Of a DNA stretch of 57,369 nt, positions 23,430 through 33,009 are shown piece by piece. This stretch comes from an uncultured Alphaproteobacteria bacterium. Lineage in GTDB: Bacteria; Pseudomonadota; Alphaproteobacteria; RF32; CAG-239. The stretch spans positions 1 through 57,369 of the forward strand of contig CALXTV010000010.1 in assembly GCA_944391505.1 (NCBI GenBank), given 5' to 3'. A program made the position numbers and the translations under genes. Each line of letters opens with the position of its first letter. The stretch's first letter is position 1. The notes below the pieces were generated by a model. The model had not been told where the DNA came from. It was given only the letters and a program-made list of their open reading frames with translations, and made no database searches.

Positions 23430-25094
23430 CTAATATACCGGACGCTGATCAAGCAGGCCGCACCAGCGTTCGACCTCGTCCAAATCGATAAAACCTTTTA
23501 ACATACGCTCAGTCGCGGCATCTTTCAGCGGCCGGCCGTTCAGGTCGCTTGTCCAGTAGTCGATGGCTTTTCTGGTTTCGCCGTTAATCATCAGCTCCAG
23601 AAACATGGCGTCCGGCAAAATAATTTCCGGAACGCACATACGGCCTTTAATGCCGCGCCCGTCACAAAATTTACACCCCGGCCCGCGCATATAAGTATTT
23701 TCAATGCCAAAATCGCCCAAAGCGACCTTTAAGCGCTGCACTTGCGGCATATTCAGCCTTTCCTTGACCGAAACCCGGCAGTGCGGACACAATTTGCGGA
23801 ACAGACGCTGCGAAATAAGACCTTTCATCAGTTCCGGATCAGCCAACATGTACGGCTGTACGCCCATATCCCGAAAACGGGTAATGATGGCCGGTGCCGA
23901 GTTTGCGTGCAGGGTAGACCACACGCCGTGGCCGGACAATGCGCCTTTAAAAGTCAACTCTGCCGCCGCCAGAGCACGGATCTCACCGACCATGATAACG
24001 TCCGGGTCGGATCGCAGTGCCGCCGACAACGCTTTGTTAAATTGTTCGTCCTTTTCTTCTTCGTCGTTGGCGTTGGTAACCGGCATTTGCCTGGCGCCCG
24101 GAATCGGATACTCCGGCGGATCTTCCACCGTAATCAGGTTGATTTCGTAGTTTTTCTCCTGCAAAAGTTTAATCATGTTTCGTTGCAGGGTCGTACTTTT
24201 TCCGGAGCCGGTCGGGCCTGCGATGATGTTCAGGCCGATTGGCACCGCGCGCAGACGATAAAACAGATTTTCTTCATATTCGCCAAAACCCAGTGCCGCC
24301 AAATCGCCGGAACCGTCAGGGTTGTCGTCCGCATACAACAGGCGCATGACCAGATATTGTGTACCGAACGCAATCGGGTTGAACTGCAGGCGGATAGCCA
24401 GCACGTTGTGTGGCAGCATCAGTTTGCCCTTGGAGCCGCGCAGCGGCGTGGAACCAAGCTTTTGCGCGCCCTGAAATTCATTTTGTGCATAGTTCGCGTC
24501 TGAAATGTCCGCTGAAGCAAATGCGGCGCGCACGAAAGATTCGCCCCATTCTTTGTTATATTCCATTTCCGTCTGCATCATACCGTTGACGCGAAACATA
24601 ATCTGCGTGCTGTCGGCAACCACAATATGAATATCCGAAACTTTTTGAGAGGCGGCGCGGGCAACGACGTTGACAAAGTCTTTCTGCATTTGCAGTTGGT
24701 TCAAATCTTCGTCGTTTTCCGAAATCGGCTGGTTGCGTTCGCCGAAAGCATAAATGGCGTTCAGCTCGTTTTGCGAAACATAGCGCGGCTTGCCGATACT
24801 CAGCTTTTTCTTTCGCGCCAGCACTTCAAAGCTTAAGACGCGGCCGTCAAACTTGTGCGATTCCGAAACCAGAAATGTTCCGTCTGAAAACAAAGCCAGC
24901 AGACGTCGTGTATCATCATTGATGACCAACGATGAACCCGGCAACGTCAATAGTCTGTTGCCATGACCGAAAAGCTGATCCAGTATGTTGACCTGCTTTT
25001 CTTCAGCAGCTTCATCTACAGCCAGATTGGTATTCTTTTTAACTTCCTCCGGCTCCAGTAATCCCTCTTCGGTGTTTTCCGCTTCATCAACCAT
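23430..25094 (-). CDS. pilQ: PilQ/GspE-type pilus assembly ATPase
   Basis: The 554-residue ATPase has Walker A (AGPTGSGKST, about 290-299), an Asp box (VEDPPEYP), Walker B (VIMVGEIRALAAAE), a His box (STLHANSA) and the tetra-cysteine zinc site CPHC (about 436-439) with CKFCDGRG (about 471-474). It powers assembly of the type IVb pilus at the cytoplasmic face. The N-terminal 130 residues are acidic and poorly conserved. The gene lies between PilP and PilR, as in R64. Confidence 0.9.
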   Translation of the reverse strand: MVDEAENTEEGLLEPEEVKKNTNLAVDEAAEEKQVNILDQLFGHGNRLLTLPGSSLVINDDTRRLLALFSDGTFLVSESHKFDGRVLSFEVLARKKKLSIGKPRYVSQNELNAIYAFGERNQPISENDEDLNQLQMQKDFVNVVARAASQKVSDIHIVVADSTQIMFRVNGMMQTEMEYNKEWGESFVRAAFASADISDANYAQNEFQGAQKLGSTPLRGSKGKLMLPHNVLAIRLQFNPIAFGTQYLVMRLLYADDNPDGSGDLAALGFGEYEENLFYRLRAVPIGLNIIAGPTGSGKSTTLQRNMIKLLQEKNYEINLITVEDPPEYPIPGARQMPVTNANDEEEKDEQFNKALSAALRSDPDVIMVGEIRALAAAELTFKGALSGHGVWSTLHANSAPAIITRFRDMGVQPYMLADPELMKGLISQRLFRKLCPHCRVSVKERLNMPQVQRLKVALGDFGIENTYMRGPGCKFCDGRGIKGRMCVPEIILPDAMFLELMINGETRKAIDYWTSDLNGRPLKDAATERMLKGFIDLDEVERWCGLLDQRPVY

Positions 25095-25103
25095 TCTGCC
25101 TGC

Positions 25104-26669
25104 CTATCGGACGAACATACCGCTTCCTAAACTTGGAACTCCCTGGTTAACCATAGTCGTATTACGGAGGTTTTCGGCGGGATCTTTCTTCTTACCGTCG
25201 GCATCGGTGTTTTTGCTTTGAATATCCGATTTCTCCGGCTCTTTTTCCAGAATTCCGCCCGCGGCAAAATAGAGATAATCCTTTATGCCGTTGATTTCTG
25301 CCCGGATATAAGTTTGCGTGATTTCGTCAATCTCATGTCCGGTCTGCAGGACGGTTCCCTTGCGAACCATAAACGAATCTCCGCCCTTGTTAATCAGTTT
25401 GGCTGTCAGTTTGTCACCTTTGCCGCGGATTTCCATAATAGCATATTCTTCAGCCAATCTGGGCAGTTCTTCTTCCTCGGTTACTGCAATTTCTGTCTGG
25501 GCAAAAGGATTGGCCTTTTCGTTTTTCCTTTCGGCAATTTCAGCTTCCAACCGTGATTTCAAAATCGAAATCTGTGTTTGCAGATTCTTAACTTCACGCT
25601 GATAGTTCTCCTTTGCTGTTTCGGCATCTTGCTGAGCTTTTGTTGCCAAAGCAGAGATATGAGTCATTTTATTTTTCAGTCCTTCAAGCAGATTTTTTCT
25701 GTCTGTCTCAACATCTTTTATCTGCTCATAAAGCTTTGCATTGTTTTTTATCCACTCTTGTTTTTCTTTCAGCATGGCTTCTTTATATGCGCGCAAAACT
25801 TTTTCCTGTCTCAGCCGTTCAAGCTTGGCTTCGGCAGCCAAAACCGCTTGCTTTTCACGCAGAATTTTTGCTTCCTGCTCTTTTTCCCATTCAATACGCT
25901 TGCGTTCTTTTTCTTCTTTTTTGGCTTCTTCTTCTTCAATGGCCTTTTGACGCTGGGCTTTTATAGCCGCAATTTCGTTCTTGATTTTTTCTCTGCGCAG
26001 TTCCAGCGTAAGCAAAGCCGTCTGTTTTTCCAAATCTGACATCTGTGCAAACAGCTTGTTGTCAATCTTATCCAACAAACCTTCGCCGAGGTTTTCAACA
26101 TCGGGCGTGTTTAATGTGGCAATAGCTTCAGATACAGATTCCTCGTGACCTGTTGGAGCATTAGGGCCAATTAGCGGCAAACTGTTATCCGAATTAACCT
26201 GCGGCGCATTAGGACCGATTAACGGCAAATTTGCATTTGAATCAGTTTGTGGCGCATTTGGGCCAATCGGGGGCAGGTTTGCGTTAGGGCCTGTCAACGG
26301 AATATTGGCATTTGGGCCGGTCTGTGGAGCATTGGGGCCAATTGCCGGCAAACTGTCGGGAACCGGCTGCGGTGTATCCAAATCAAGGGTACCGGCATCA
26401 TCTTTGGGAAGACCGTTTTCGTCAAAGTTGCCGTCCGTATTCTGCGGAGGAAGAGAACCGGGTGCCGGAAGTTCGTCCGGCAATGCCAGTTCATCGGGAA
26501 TACTGTCGTCGACGCCGAGAAAATCCGAGCTCTGCTCATCGTCAGATATCTGCGGCTGTTCGTCCAGCGCCAACGTAACATTTTGTGCATACAGGTTTTT
26601 AACCGTTATCAGGCTGATAACAGAAAGGCTCAAAGCCAGGCACAAAAGCTTTTTCAACTTACAAAACAT
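25104..26669 (-). CDS. pilP: PilP-like pilus protein with repeat region and long coiled coil
   Basis: About 521 residues: a signal peptide (ending LYAQN), a proline-rich region with about seven copies of an IGPNAP-type motif (about 110-180), a long charged coiled coil (about 210-375, KAIEEEEAKKEEKERKR) and a C-terminal beta domain (LAEEYAIMEIRGKGDKLTAKL...FMVRKGTVLQTGHEI) that matches R64 PilP in style. R64 PilP is much shorter (about 150 residues), so this is an expanded version. The ATG at 26669 has GAGGGGG upstream and overlaps the PilO stop by 11 bases. The coiled coil could reach across the periplasm between inner membrane and secretin. Confidence 0.7.
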   Translation of the reverse strand: MFCKLKKLLCLALSLSVISLITVKNLYAQNVTLALDEQPQISDDEQSSDFLGVDDSIPDELALPDELPAPGSLPPQNTDGNFDENGLPKDDAGTLDLDTPQPVPDSLPAIGPNAPQTGPNANIPLTGPNANLPPIGPNAPQTDSNANLPLIGPNAPQVNSDNSLPLIGPNAPTGHEESVSEAIATLNTPDVENLGEGLLDKIDNKLFAQMSDLEKQTALLTLELRREKIKNEIAAIKAQRQKAIEEEEAKKEEKERKRIEWEKEQEAKILREKQAVLAAEAKLERLRQEKVLRAYKEAMLKEKQEWIKNNAKLYEQIKDVETDRKNLLEGLKNKMTHISALATKAQQDAETAKENYQREVKNLQTQISILKSRLEAEIAERKNEKANPFAQTEIAVTEEEELPRLAEEYAIMEIRGKGDKLTAKLINKGGDSFMVRKGTVLQTGHEIDEITQTYIRAEINGIKDYLYFAAGGILEKEPEKSDIQSKNTDADGKKKDPAENLRNTTMVNQGVPSLGSGMFVR

Positions 26670-27933
26670 AGATTGCCCCCTCATATTCCCAAGTTCTAGC
26701 ACCGGTATTGTATCTGATCATAGTAATCTCAAGTCCTGAAAATTTTGTTAATAATTCACTCCAGACAATCGGATTATGCGTCGACGTAAATTTAAACTTA
26801 ACCGAGCGATATACGTTCTGCTGCGGCGATGTGTAAGAAAAACTCGATAAAGTAACGGTTTGCCCGATAGATTGGAACAAATTGTTCAGCGTATTTTTCA
26901 AATCGATGTCGGTTTTCAGCGGCGGAGACGAAATCTGTCTGATTTTATCCAACGGCACCGAAGCAATCATATTATTTCCATCATCGGAAAGCGAACGTCC
27001 GGAAAACGTAACGCCGGATACGTCCAAAGCCTTTTCAATCCATGAAATCCGCCCCACCTGCCTTGTCCATGAGGTCGTCAGTCCACCCGTCGTACAGGAT
27101 ATATTGCCAATAACCCAACCCGGCGGCATAATGGAAATTACGTCTTGTGTTGCTTTGTAACAGTTTCTCATAATCTGTTCAGGATCCGAAAGCTTTTCCC
27201 AGGGCTTTGGCTCGGGTGGAAGCTCAACCTTTTGCGGAATTTTCGGCGCAATAGGCGCAATAATCGGCCGTTTCGGCGGTGCCAGAAAAATACCGTTAAT
27301 AATGCTGGACAACAACCACAGTCCGACGATTGCCGAGATGGCAATAACCAACATTAGTTTTGTACCGCGCAGAGCTTTAATTTTTTGCAGTTTTGCCCGC
27401 ATACCCTGCGCCATGATTTTTTGCAGGTCGGGATATTCTGTTTCCTCAATTCCCCATTCCGGCGGAGCAATCTTCCTGCCCCAGTCCGGAACTGCTAACA
27501 TGGACAGGAACTGGTCTTTAGCTTCCTGCTCGTTTAAAAACAGCATATCGCCGTCAGAAAGGATAATGTCGTTACGAATACATGTATACCACCAGCCGTT
27601 GCTTACTTTGAAAACCGCAACAAACGATGACCTGTCAGCCATTGCTGTCGCCAGCGTAACTGCGGCAACATTTTGACCGCTTTTATAGCCTTCTTTCGAA
27701 GCGCAGATACCAAACTGCGGTGCCTTGCCCTGCTTTATGCAGAACAGGTCGGCCCCTTCCATAACGCCTTCAGAAGCTTCACCGACTTCTGTAAAAGGAT
27801 CGTCCTTATTCTGTAAAGGCTGCCAGAACAAGCTCGTCGCATAGGTTACACCGTCGAGTTCAATACTTGTCCCCCACGTGCGCCTGCCGTCCGCGTCATA
27901 ATCGTCATCTAATAACTTGGCTTCTTCCAGCAC
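26659..27933 (-). CDS. pilO: PilO2-type pilus assembly protein
   Basis: The 424-residue bitopic protein has an N-terminal cytoplasmic domain (about 1-190), one membrane segment (about 196-217) and a periplasmic domain with two conserved cysteines (MRNCYKA and ISCTTG). Length and topology fit the PilO2 family of R64-type pili, which links cytoplasmic and periplasmic parts. The start is GTG, with AGGG 7 bases upstream. Confidence 0.8.
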   Translation of the reverse strand: MLEEAKLLDDDYDADGRRTWGTSIELDGVTYATSLFWQPLQNKDDPFTEVGEASEGVMEGADLFCIKQGKAPQFGICASKEGYKSGQNVAAVTLATAMADRSSFVAVFKVSNGWWYTCIRNDIILSDGDMLFLNEQEAKDQFLSMLAVPDWGRKIAPPEWGIEETEYPDLQKIMAQGMRAKLQKIKALRGTKLMLVIAISAIVGLWLLSSIINGIFLAPPKRPIIAPIAPKIPQKVELPPEPKPWEKLSDPEQIMRNCYKATQDVISIMPPGWVIGNISCTTGGLTTSWTRQVGRISWIEKALDVSGVTFSGRSLSDDGNNMIASVPLDKIRQISSPPLKTDIDLKNTLNNLFQSIGQTVTLSSFSYTSPQQNVYRSVKFKFTSTHNPIVWSELLTKFSGLEITMIRYNTGARTWEYEGAIYVL

Positions 27934-27951
27934 TGTTTTACCCTTCCGAGA

Positions 27952-29562
27952 TTAATTGTTCATTCTGGATTCCGGGGTTAGCGGAGATTCCAAAACAACC
28001 GGTGTCAGCATAATGACCAAAATGCTTCTGTTCTTGGTTGCTGTTGCCGTTCCGCCCAGCAACGAGTTTGTCGCCGAACCGACGCCGCTTTTGTTTGCCT
28101 CGTTTTCGACCCTCTCATAACCGGTCAGAACCAGCGTTTCGCCCGATTTCAGAGCCACTTCCTGTGTAAAGCCGCGGGATTCGATAATCGGGTTTTGAAT
28201 ATACTGTCCGTCGCCACCTTCCGTATCGGCACCGCCCAAGTCAACACGCTCCAACTGAATCAAATCTGACAAAGTCAGGTTGAACATCAGCAACAATCTT
28301 CCGTGTTCCAAAACTCTGGGCAGAACATCAAGCGTGAAACCCGTTTCAATTTCTTCCGTTTCCGTCGAAATATCATAATAGCTGGCATCTCCGCCGCTGT
28401 TTGTCTTGGTAATTTCCGAGATATAATTCTGTTTTCTGACCACTTGAATCGGCGCCGGTTTATTATTCAGAGTTGTCACTGTGCCGGAAGTAACCAAATT
28501 TGTTGTTCCCTGACTCGATAAGGCCTGAATGGCTGCGTTAACCGTCCAATTTCCGGGCAGTACAGCCATAGTTAAATTCTCGGTAATATCCGTGCCAAGA
28601 CCCGGAACGCTGGCCAGATCGAGTTCCGTTTTGCCGTCACTGAAAGCAGCAGACAAGTTTAATCCGTATTGGTCACTGTCTTCAATATTAACTTGCAAGA
28701 CTTTGACGCTGATAGCAACCTGTCGTGACAAGCGGGCATTTTGCTCATTAATAAATTTTGCAACTTTGGCAATGTCGTTTGGCGTCGCCGTAACTGAAAT
28801 CGTTCCGTTGGCCGGATCCATCGTCAGCTGGGCTCCTTTGTCAATCATCGATTTGATGGACTTCTCGATATTACCCCACAATTCTATTTCCGCGCTGCTG
28901 GTCAGCGTAAGTGCCGAGTTGCCGCCGCCGCCGCTGTCCGTTGACGAACCGCCGACATTGACCGACAGAGACGGTTTTGTGGGCAGGCTGTACAAAACGA
29001 AAGTCCTGGTTTGATACTTATAAAAATAAATTTCTTTTTTCTCATATTTCCACCAAATGCCGAAACGCGAAGAAATTTCGTCCAGCAAACCGCTCAGCGG
29101 ACCACGGTAAGAAACCAGCATTTTGGTCGGTTCGGTCCAGTCTGCGCCGATTGTATTGGGATTCGGCTTGTTTTGTGCGGCGTTTTTCAATACGTCGGTT
29201 TCAAGCTGCGGCGCATAGCGAACTTTCAACGATGTAATTTTGTTAATCATATCGCCGATTTCATATAGTGTAATTGGCCGGTTGGAAATTAACGTAATGC
29301 CGTCCTTGGTTTCCAGATAAGCAGGTACCGGCTCGCCGTCATATTCGATTTCGCTGGTATCGCCGAGCCAAATATCATTTTTAACCCGAACAACGTCGGT
29401 AGTTGCCGGTTTATCAGGAATTTTAGCCTTTTCTTTCAGGTCAATGGTCGCTTCGACTTCGCGCTCAATTGTCGCGTCCATGCTGGTAGACAGGGAACAT
29501 GATGCCGCAAAGGCGACAACAGCAAGCCCCAGTCCGAATTTTTTTAAGTTGTTAATATGCAT
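27952..29562 (-). CDS. pilN: PilN-type secretin lipoprotein
   Basis: About 536 residues: a lipoprotein signal with lipobox FAASC, secretin N-domains, and a C-terminal secretin domain with LVTSGTVTTLNNKPAPI, GFTLDVLPRV and VALKSGETLVLTGY, the usual pattern of outer-membrane secretin barrels. R64 PilN is likewise a lipoprotein secretin. A glycine/serine-rich linker (about residues 210-225) separates N-domains from the body. The ATG at 29562 is chosen because GGAGG lies 6 bases before it; it overlaps the upstream gene by 11 bases. Confidence 0.9.
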   Translation of the reverse strand: MHINNLKKFGLGLAVVAFAASCSLSTSMDATIEREVEATIDLKEKAKIPDKPATTDVVRVKNDIWLGDTSEIEYDGEPVPAYLETKDGITLISNRPITLYEIGDMINKITSLKVRYAPQLETDVLKNAAQNKPNPNTIGADWTEPTKMLVSYRGPLSGLLDEISSRFGIWWKYEKKEIYFYKYQTRTFVLYSLPTKPSLSVNVGGSSTDSGGGGNSALTLTSSAEIELWGNIEKSIKSMIDKGAQLTMDPANGTISVTATPNDIAKVAKFINEQNARLSRQVAISVKVLQVNIEDSDQYGLNLSAAFSDGKTELDLASVPGLGTDITENLTMAVLPGNWTVNAAIQALSSQGTTNLVTSGTVTTLNNKPAPIQVVRKQNYISEITKTNSGGDASYYDISTETEEIETGFTLDVLPRVLEHGRLLLMFNLTLSDLIQLERVDLGGADTEGGDGQYIQNPIIESRGFTQEVALKSGETLVLTGYERVENEANKSGVGSATNSLLGGTATATKNRSILVIMLTPVVLESPLTPESRMNN

Positions 29563-30214
29563 TCTCATCCTCCATGGTCTCGACAACTAAGACGCGGTTT
29601 CCTTTATAAAATGTGGCAATCGGTGCTGGTCTGGCACGGGCAAAGGCTCTGATAAGGGCAGAACTGACGTCGGCAAAACGGCCGCGGAACATGGCACCCG
29701 CCGTTAACGTATAATTTCTGTTAGAGTTCCAAATGAGTCTCCAGCCGGCTCTTTCGCTCCACTCCGTCAGCAGCGCCTTAAGTGTTTTGCCTTCTTCTGC
29801 CAACCAGTCTTCAACCGGATCTTCACCGGCGGCCATGCCTGCTTCGTCATTTTGCCCGTTGTCTTCAGTCATTTTAATTTCTTCTTCATAATCAATGACT
29901 TCATCTTCTATGCTTGGCGGAATAGCCGCGGACAGGTTGTTGCCGGCTGCCGCTTGAGTAATGTTCTGATCGCGAGGTACTCGTTCGCCGTATTCGCGAT
30001 AATCGGCAGCAACTTTTGTGTAGTCTACAAATTCGTTTTCTCCAGAACTCGGTTCGATAGACTGAAATTCCGATGTCTGATAAGTATTTCCGGCACAGGT
30101 ATTGGGATCGACGCATACAAAATTATCCGGCGCGGGTTCCATAATGGTGCCGCGGCAGCCGGTTGTAACAAATATGCCGAAGAAACAAGCGGTTAGTAAA
30201 ATTGCCTTGTTCAT
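29552..30214 (-). CDS. TcpQ/PilL-type pilus lipoprotein
   Basis: About 220 residues: lipoprotein signal with lipobox VTTGC (Cys20 from the ATG at 30214), an acidic, poorly ordered middle and a C-terminal TcpQ-like domain (LKALLTEWSERAGWRLIWNSNRNY and the following beta strands). The C-terminal domain of R64 PilL and TcpQ helps the secretin assemble or move to the outer membrane. AGGAA precedes the ATG. The coupled secretin gene follows. Confidence 0.75.
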   Translation of the reverse strand: MNKAILLTACFFGIFVTTGCRGTIMEPAPDNFVCVDPNTCAGNTYQTSEFQSIEPSSGENEFVDYTKVAADYREYGERVPRDQNITQAAAGNNLSAAIPPSIEDEVIDYEEEIKMTEDNGQNDEAGMAAGEDPVEDWLAEEGKTLKALLTEWSERAGWRLIWNSNRNYTLTAGAMFRGRFADVSSALIRAFARARPAPIATFYKGNRVLVVETMEDENAY

Positions 30215-30302
30215 TCTGGGGTTTCCTAAGCTGTATTTTGTCATATTTTTTTACCTATCATACATATTGAAGAATAAATAATCAAGCGCGCCGCTTGACT
30301 TA

Positions 30303-32147
30303 TTACCATGACTGGTAGTACGCGGCCTGATCCGATCTCTCCTTCATGTCCCTGTCAATATTGCTGTTAATCCTTACGGTCCTTATAATAAACGAGTTTG
30401 GCTCGCGGGTGGTGAATACAGTATTGATTTTACGGTAATCTACACCCTTATTGGTTAAAATATTATGTAACAAGTTAAGCCTCTTCTGCTGTAAGGCATA
30501 TGAGCTTGTGCCGTCGATGCGTATTTCCAGAATAACCGAACGATCAGAATTGACCTTGTTGGCAAAAGCTTGAATCCATTTCAGTGTTGTGCCTGATATT
30601 TCGGCGCGGTTAGGCTGAAAGGCCAAGCGCATTTCTGCCGGCAGAATTTTGGTCGGAGGATCATTTTTCTTACGCCTTCCGAGCCGTCCGGTAATCCGGT
30701 CAACAAAGCTGTTGCTGCCGTCATCTTCCTCCTCTTCCACTGATTGTTCGGTTTCTGACTGAGACGAAGTTGTGCTGCCGGAAAACAGAGAGGTCAAACT
30801 TTTCAACAGTCCGCCTTTATTTTCCTTTTTCTTGGCGTCCTCAGACGAACTGCTTTTTTCCACAGCCGCTTCTTTTACGGTATCTTTTACCGCCGAAACA
30901 TCGGCCTCTTGAGTTTGCTCGTTGTCTTCTTTTTTGGGCGTTTCAAGCTGCGGTACCAGATTTTTTTCATTCAGAATATCTTCCGGTATAGGAATAAGAA
31001 TGTTCTGAACCATTTCGGCGGCAAGCTTAACTTCTTTGCTCTTCTCTTGTGCGCCTCTCGGAGCCTCAAGTGCTGCATGTTCCGCATCTTTATAATATTT
31101 TGCGTCCAAAATAGCGTTGTTTTTCGGAAATTTTGTTCCTTTTGCAGCGACCCAAGGTGTATCGTTGTTTTGTTTTTCCGCCATGCTTTCCCATTTTTTT
31201 TCTTGTTGCGTTGTTTCAGCTTCCTGATTGGTGACGTTTTCTGCAGACTTTTTGTTTTCCATCATGCTGCTGATGGGCATATTGTTGCTGACCATGGCAA
31301 TTTGATCTTTGTCGGCGCTCTGGACAACCTTAAATTTACCGTCGTTTTTTTCTGACATATCTTTTTGCAGCGGAATCAAAAGGCTTTGGCTGTCATCTGT
31401 GCTGTAATCATCGTCGCCGCGATCATAACCGCCGTCGCTGCTGCTGTCCGTAATTGATCCGACGGCATTCAGTGCCGGTCCTTTAATCTCGTTGTTTGCC
31501 GTCAATAGAGGCTTGGGTTCGTGCAGCTCGTTTTCGTCAACTGTGTAGTCATCGTCTCCTGTGTCCCAGCCACCTTGATCTTTTTCATTTTCCGGATCGG
31601 TTATGGAAATAACTCTTTTGAGCGGTTCCGGTTGCGCCGGATTGTCTTTTTGCGACTGAACCGCTTCTGCCAGTGTCTTTTCTGCGGTCGGAACTGTTTC
31701 CTCTTTGGATATGTCATAAACCGGAGGAGGGGTATTCATAATCCGGTCAAAATCAGCGGAAACAAGTTCTTTGGTCGGTTCGGCAATGTCTGCTGAAGCA
31801 ATTTCCAACGGAATGTCAAAAGGAGGGGTGTCCGGTGTCTGGGGCGATTTTTCAACGACTGGTTCTGCCGAGGGGTTAGGCAGCTGGGCCGGTGCATAAA
31901 CCGTTTCAACAGCGGGAGGTGTCTCTTTCTGCAACCGCCTTAGGGCGATTTTCTTTATCGGACGAACCCTGGCGGAAACGGCGCTGCCGGCGTCGCCCAT
32001 AAAGAACAGAGAAATGTTCTTGCTCGGAATTTTAATGTCTTGAGAGGTTTTCGCAGGGGTATAAAAAAACAACCCGTTTATTATAAATAAAATAAACAGA
32101 GAAAAAACAAAGCTGCAAACAAAAGTTTTAAAAGCCGTTTTTTTCAT
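30303..32147 (-). CDS. Bitopic OmpA-like protein heading the pilus operon
   Basis: The 614-residue protein has a short cytoplasmic start, one membrane segment (about 8-30), a very long Pro/Glu/Asp-rich periplasmic linker (about 60-490) and a C-terminal OmpA/MotB-like domain (about 510-600: MRLAFQPNRAEISGTTLKWIQAFANK, later SSYALQQKRLNLLHNIL). Two DRGDDDY/DTGDDDY-type acidic repeats followed by LLxPL-like ends lie in the linker. OmpA-like domains bind peptidoglycan, so it may tether the pilus machine to the wall. No R64 gene corresponds to it. It faces the divergent VirB2 gene. Confidence 0.65.
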   Translation of the reverse strand: MKKTAFKTFVCSFVFSLFILFIINGLFFYTPAKTSQDIKIPSKNISLFFMGDAGSAVSARVRPIKKIALRRLQKETPPAVETVYAPAQLPNPSAEPVVEKSPQTPDTPPFDIPLEIASADIAEPTKELVSADFDRIMNTPPPVYDISKEETVPTAEKTLAEAVQSQKDNPAQPEPLKRVISITDPENEKDQGGWDTGDDDYTVDENELHEPKPLLTANNEIKGPALNAVGSITDSSSDGGYDRGDDDYSTDDSQSLLIPLQKDMSEKNDGKFKVVQSADKDQIAMVSNNMPISSMMENKKSAENVTNQEAETTQQEKKWESMAEKQNNDTPWVAAKGTKFPKNNAILDAKYYKDAEHAALEAPRGAQEKSKEVKLAAEMVQNILIPIPEDILNEKNLVPQLETPKKEDNEQTQEADVSAVKDTVKEAAVEKSSSSEDAKKKENKGGLLKSLTSLFSGSTTSSQSETEQSVEEEEDDGSNSFVDRITGRLGRRKKNDPPTKILPAEMRLAFQPNRAEISGTTLKWIQAFANKVNSDRSVILEIRIDGTSSYALQQKRLNLLHNILTNKGVDYRKINTVFTTREPNSFIIRTVRINSNIDRDMKERSDQAAYYQSW

Positions 32148-32582
32148 AAAATATAAACCCCTCTAAACTCTAGATAATTCAATATGCGACTCTTGGCAAG
32201 CAGATATGAATTTATGCACAAATTTTGTGGATTCTTTAAAATTGCGGTATTGTATCAATGCTTGCCGGCTTCAGGGGATTTTTCAACACAATGCACAAAA
32301 AACTTGCTTTTATATTGCTGCCGTCCTGTAAAAGTTCTTTCTGTCGGTAAAATACTTTTTATATGCCTGTTGTTAGAGAAAAATTTACCATTCCGGGCGT
32401 AAAAATAAGGGCGTTTGAACCTCCTGTTAACTGTGAATTTTTTGTTACAGGAAAAAATATTGTTCAAAAACAACGAATTATCTCTTTTTGAGTTGGGTGA
32501 TTAATGCTGGAAAAAAGTTTAAAAATTAGCTATTCTAAAAGAGTATAAGAAGTTTTGCTGAATTAACTTAAGGAGAAAGATT
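32148..32582. promoter_or_regulatory. Divergent control region between pilus and VirB operons
   Basis: This 435-base AT-rich region separates the minus-strand pilus operon from the plus-strand VirB operon, so promoters for both must lie here. AAGGAG (32571-32576) serves the first VirB2 gene. I see no unambiguous -35/-10 pair and no convincing reading frame. Shared regulation of both systems is an inference from the layout. Confidence 0.5.
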
Positions 32583-32924
32583 ATGCAATTTTTTAAGAAG
32601 AATTTTTGGACGCTCAGCTGCCTTGCATTAGTTCTTGTAATGGCTCTGAGCGGCAACGCCTTGGCAGCGGACGGCACCACCCTGATGGATACCGCTCAGA
32701 AAAAAGCCCAGAGTGTGTTCAAATCAGTTAAAACCATCATCTTCATCGTCGGCGGTTTCGGTCTGGTCGGTCTGGCCTTCGCCGCAATCTTCGGTAAAGT
32801 AAACTGGAAATGGTTTGCATCGTTGGCCGTCGGTCTGGCTATTCTGGCCGCTGCCGGATCCATCGTTGAGTATGCTACCGGTTCTCGCGAAGCCGGCTTG
32901 GATACAACCTTTGGTGATATTTAA
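32583..32924 (+). CDS. virB2: VirB2/TrbC-like pilin 1
   Basis: The 113-residue protein has a long signal peptide (about 1-28, ending NALAADG) and two membrane segments (about 48-66 and 78-98) joined by a short loop (GKVNWKWFA), the VirB2/TrbC major pilin plan. The motif GGFGLVGLAFAAIF then WK is shared with the next two genes. AAGGAG precedes the ATG. It is the first gene of the VirB operon and likely the most expressed, so the main conjugation-type pilin. Confidence 0.85.
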   Translation: MQFFKKNFWTLSCLALVLVMALSGNALAADGTTLMDTAQKKAQSVFKSVKTIIFIVGGFGLVGLAFAAIFGKVNWKWFASLAVGLAILAAAGSIVEYATGSREAGLDTTFGDI

Positions 32925-32953
32925 CCTCACCGCTTAAGGTTACTGTAAATAAT

Positions 32954-33009
32954 AAAGGGAGGCTGAAAATGTTGTATGATCTTAAAGTTCAATCAAAAAG
33001 CCTCCCTTT
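32954..33009 (+). promoter_or_regulatory. Long hairpin burying the ribosome-binding site of VirB2-like gene 2
   Basis: AAAGGGAGGCT (32954-32964) pairs perfectly with AGCCTCCCTTT (32999-33009) over 11 bp. The left arm contains the GGGAGG site for the ATG at 32969, and the ATG sits in the loop. It could block translation until opened, or act as a weak terminator between VirB2 genes. Confidence 0.6.

Noticed and set aside
32184..32402. Plus-strand frame of 72 codons in the divergent control region
   Set aside because: There is no ribosome-binding site, its sequence has no domain or signal pattern, and it overlaps an equally unsupported frame on the other strand.
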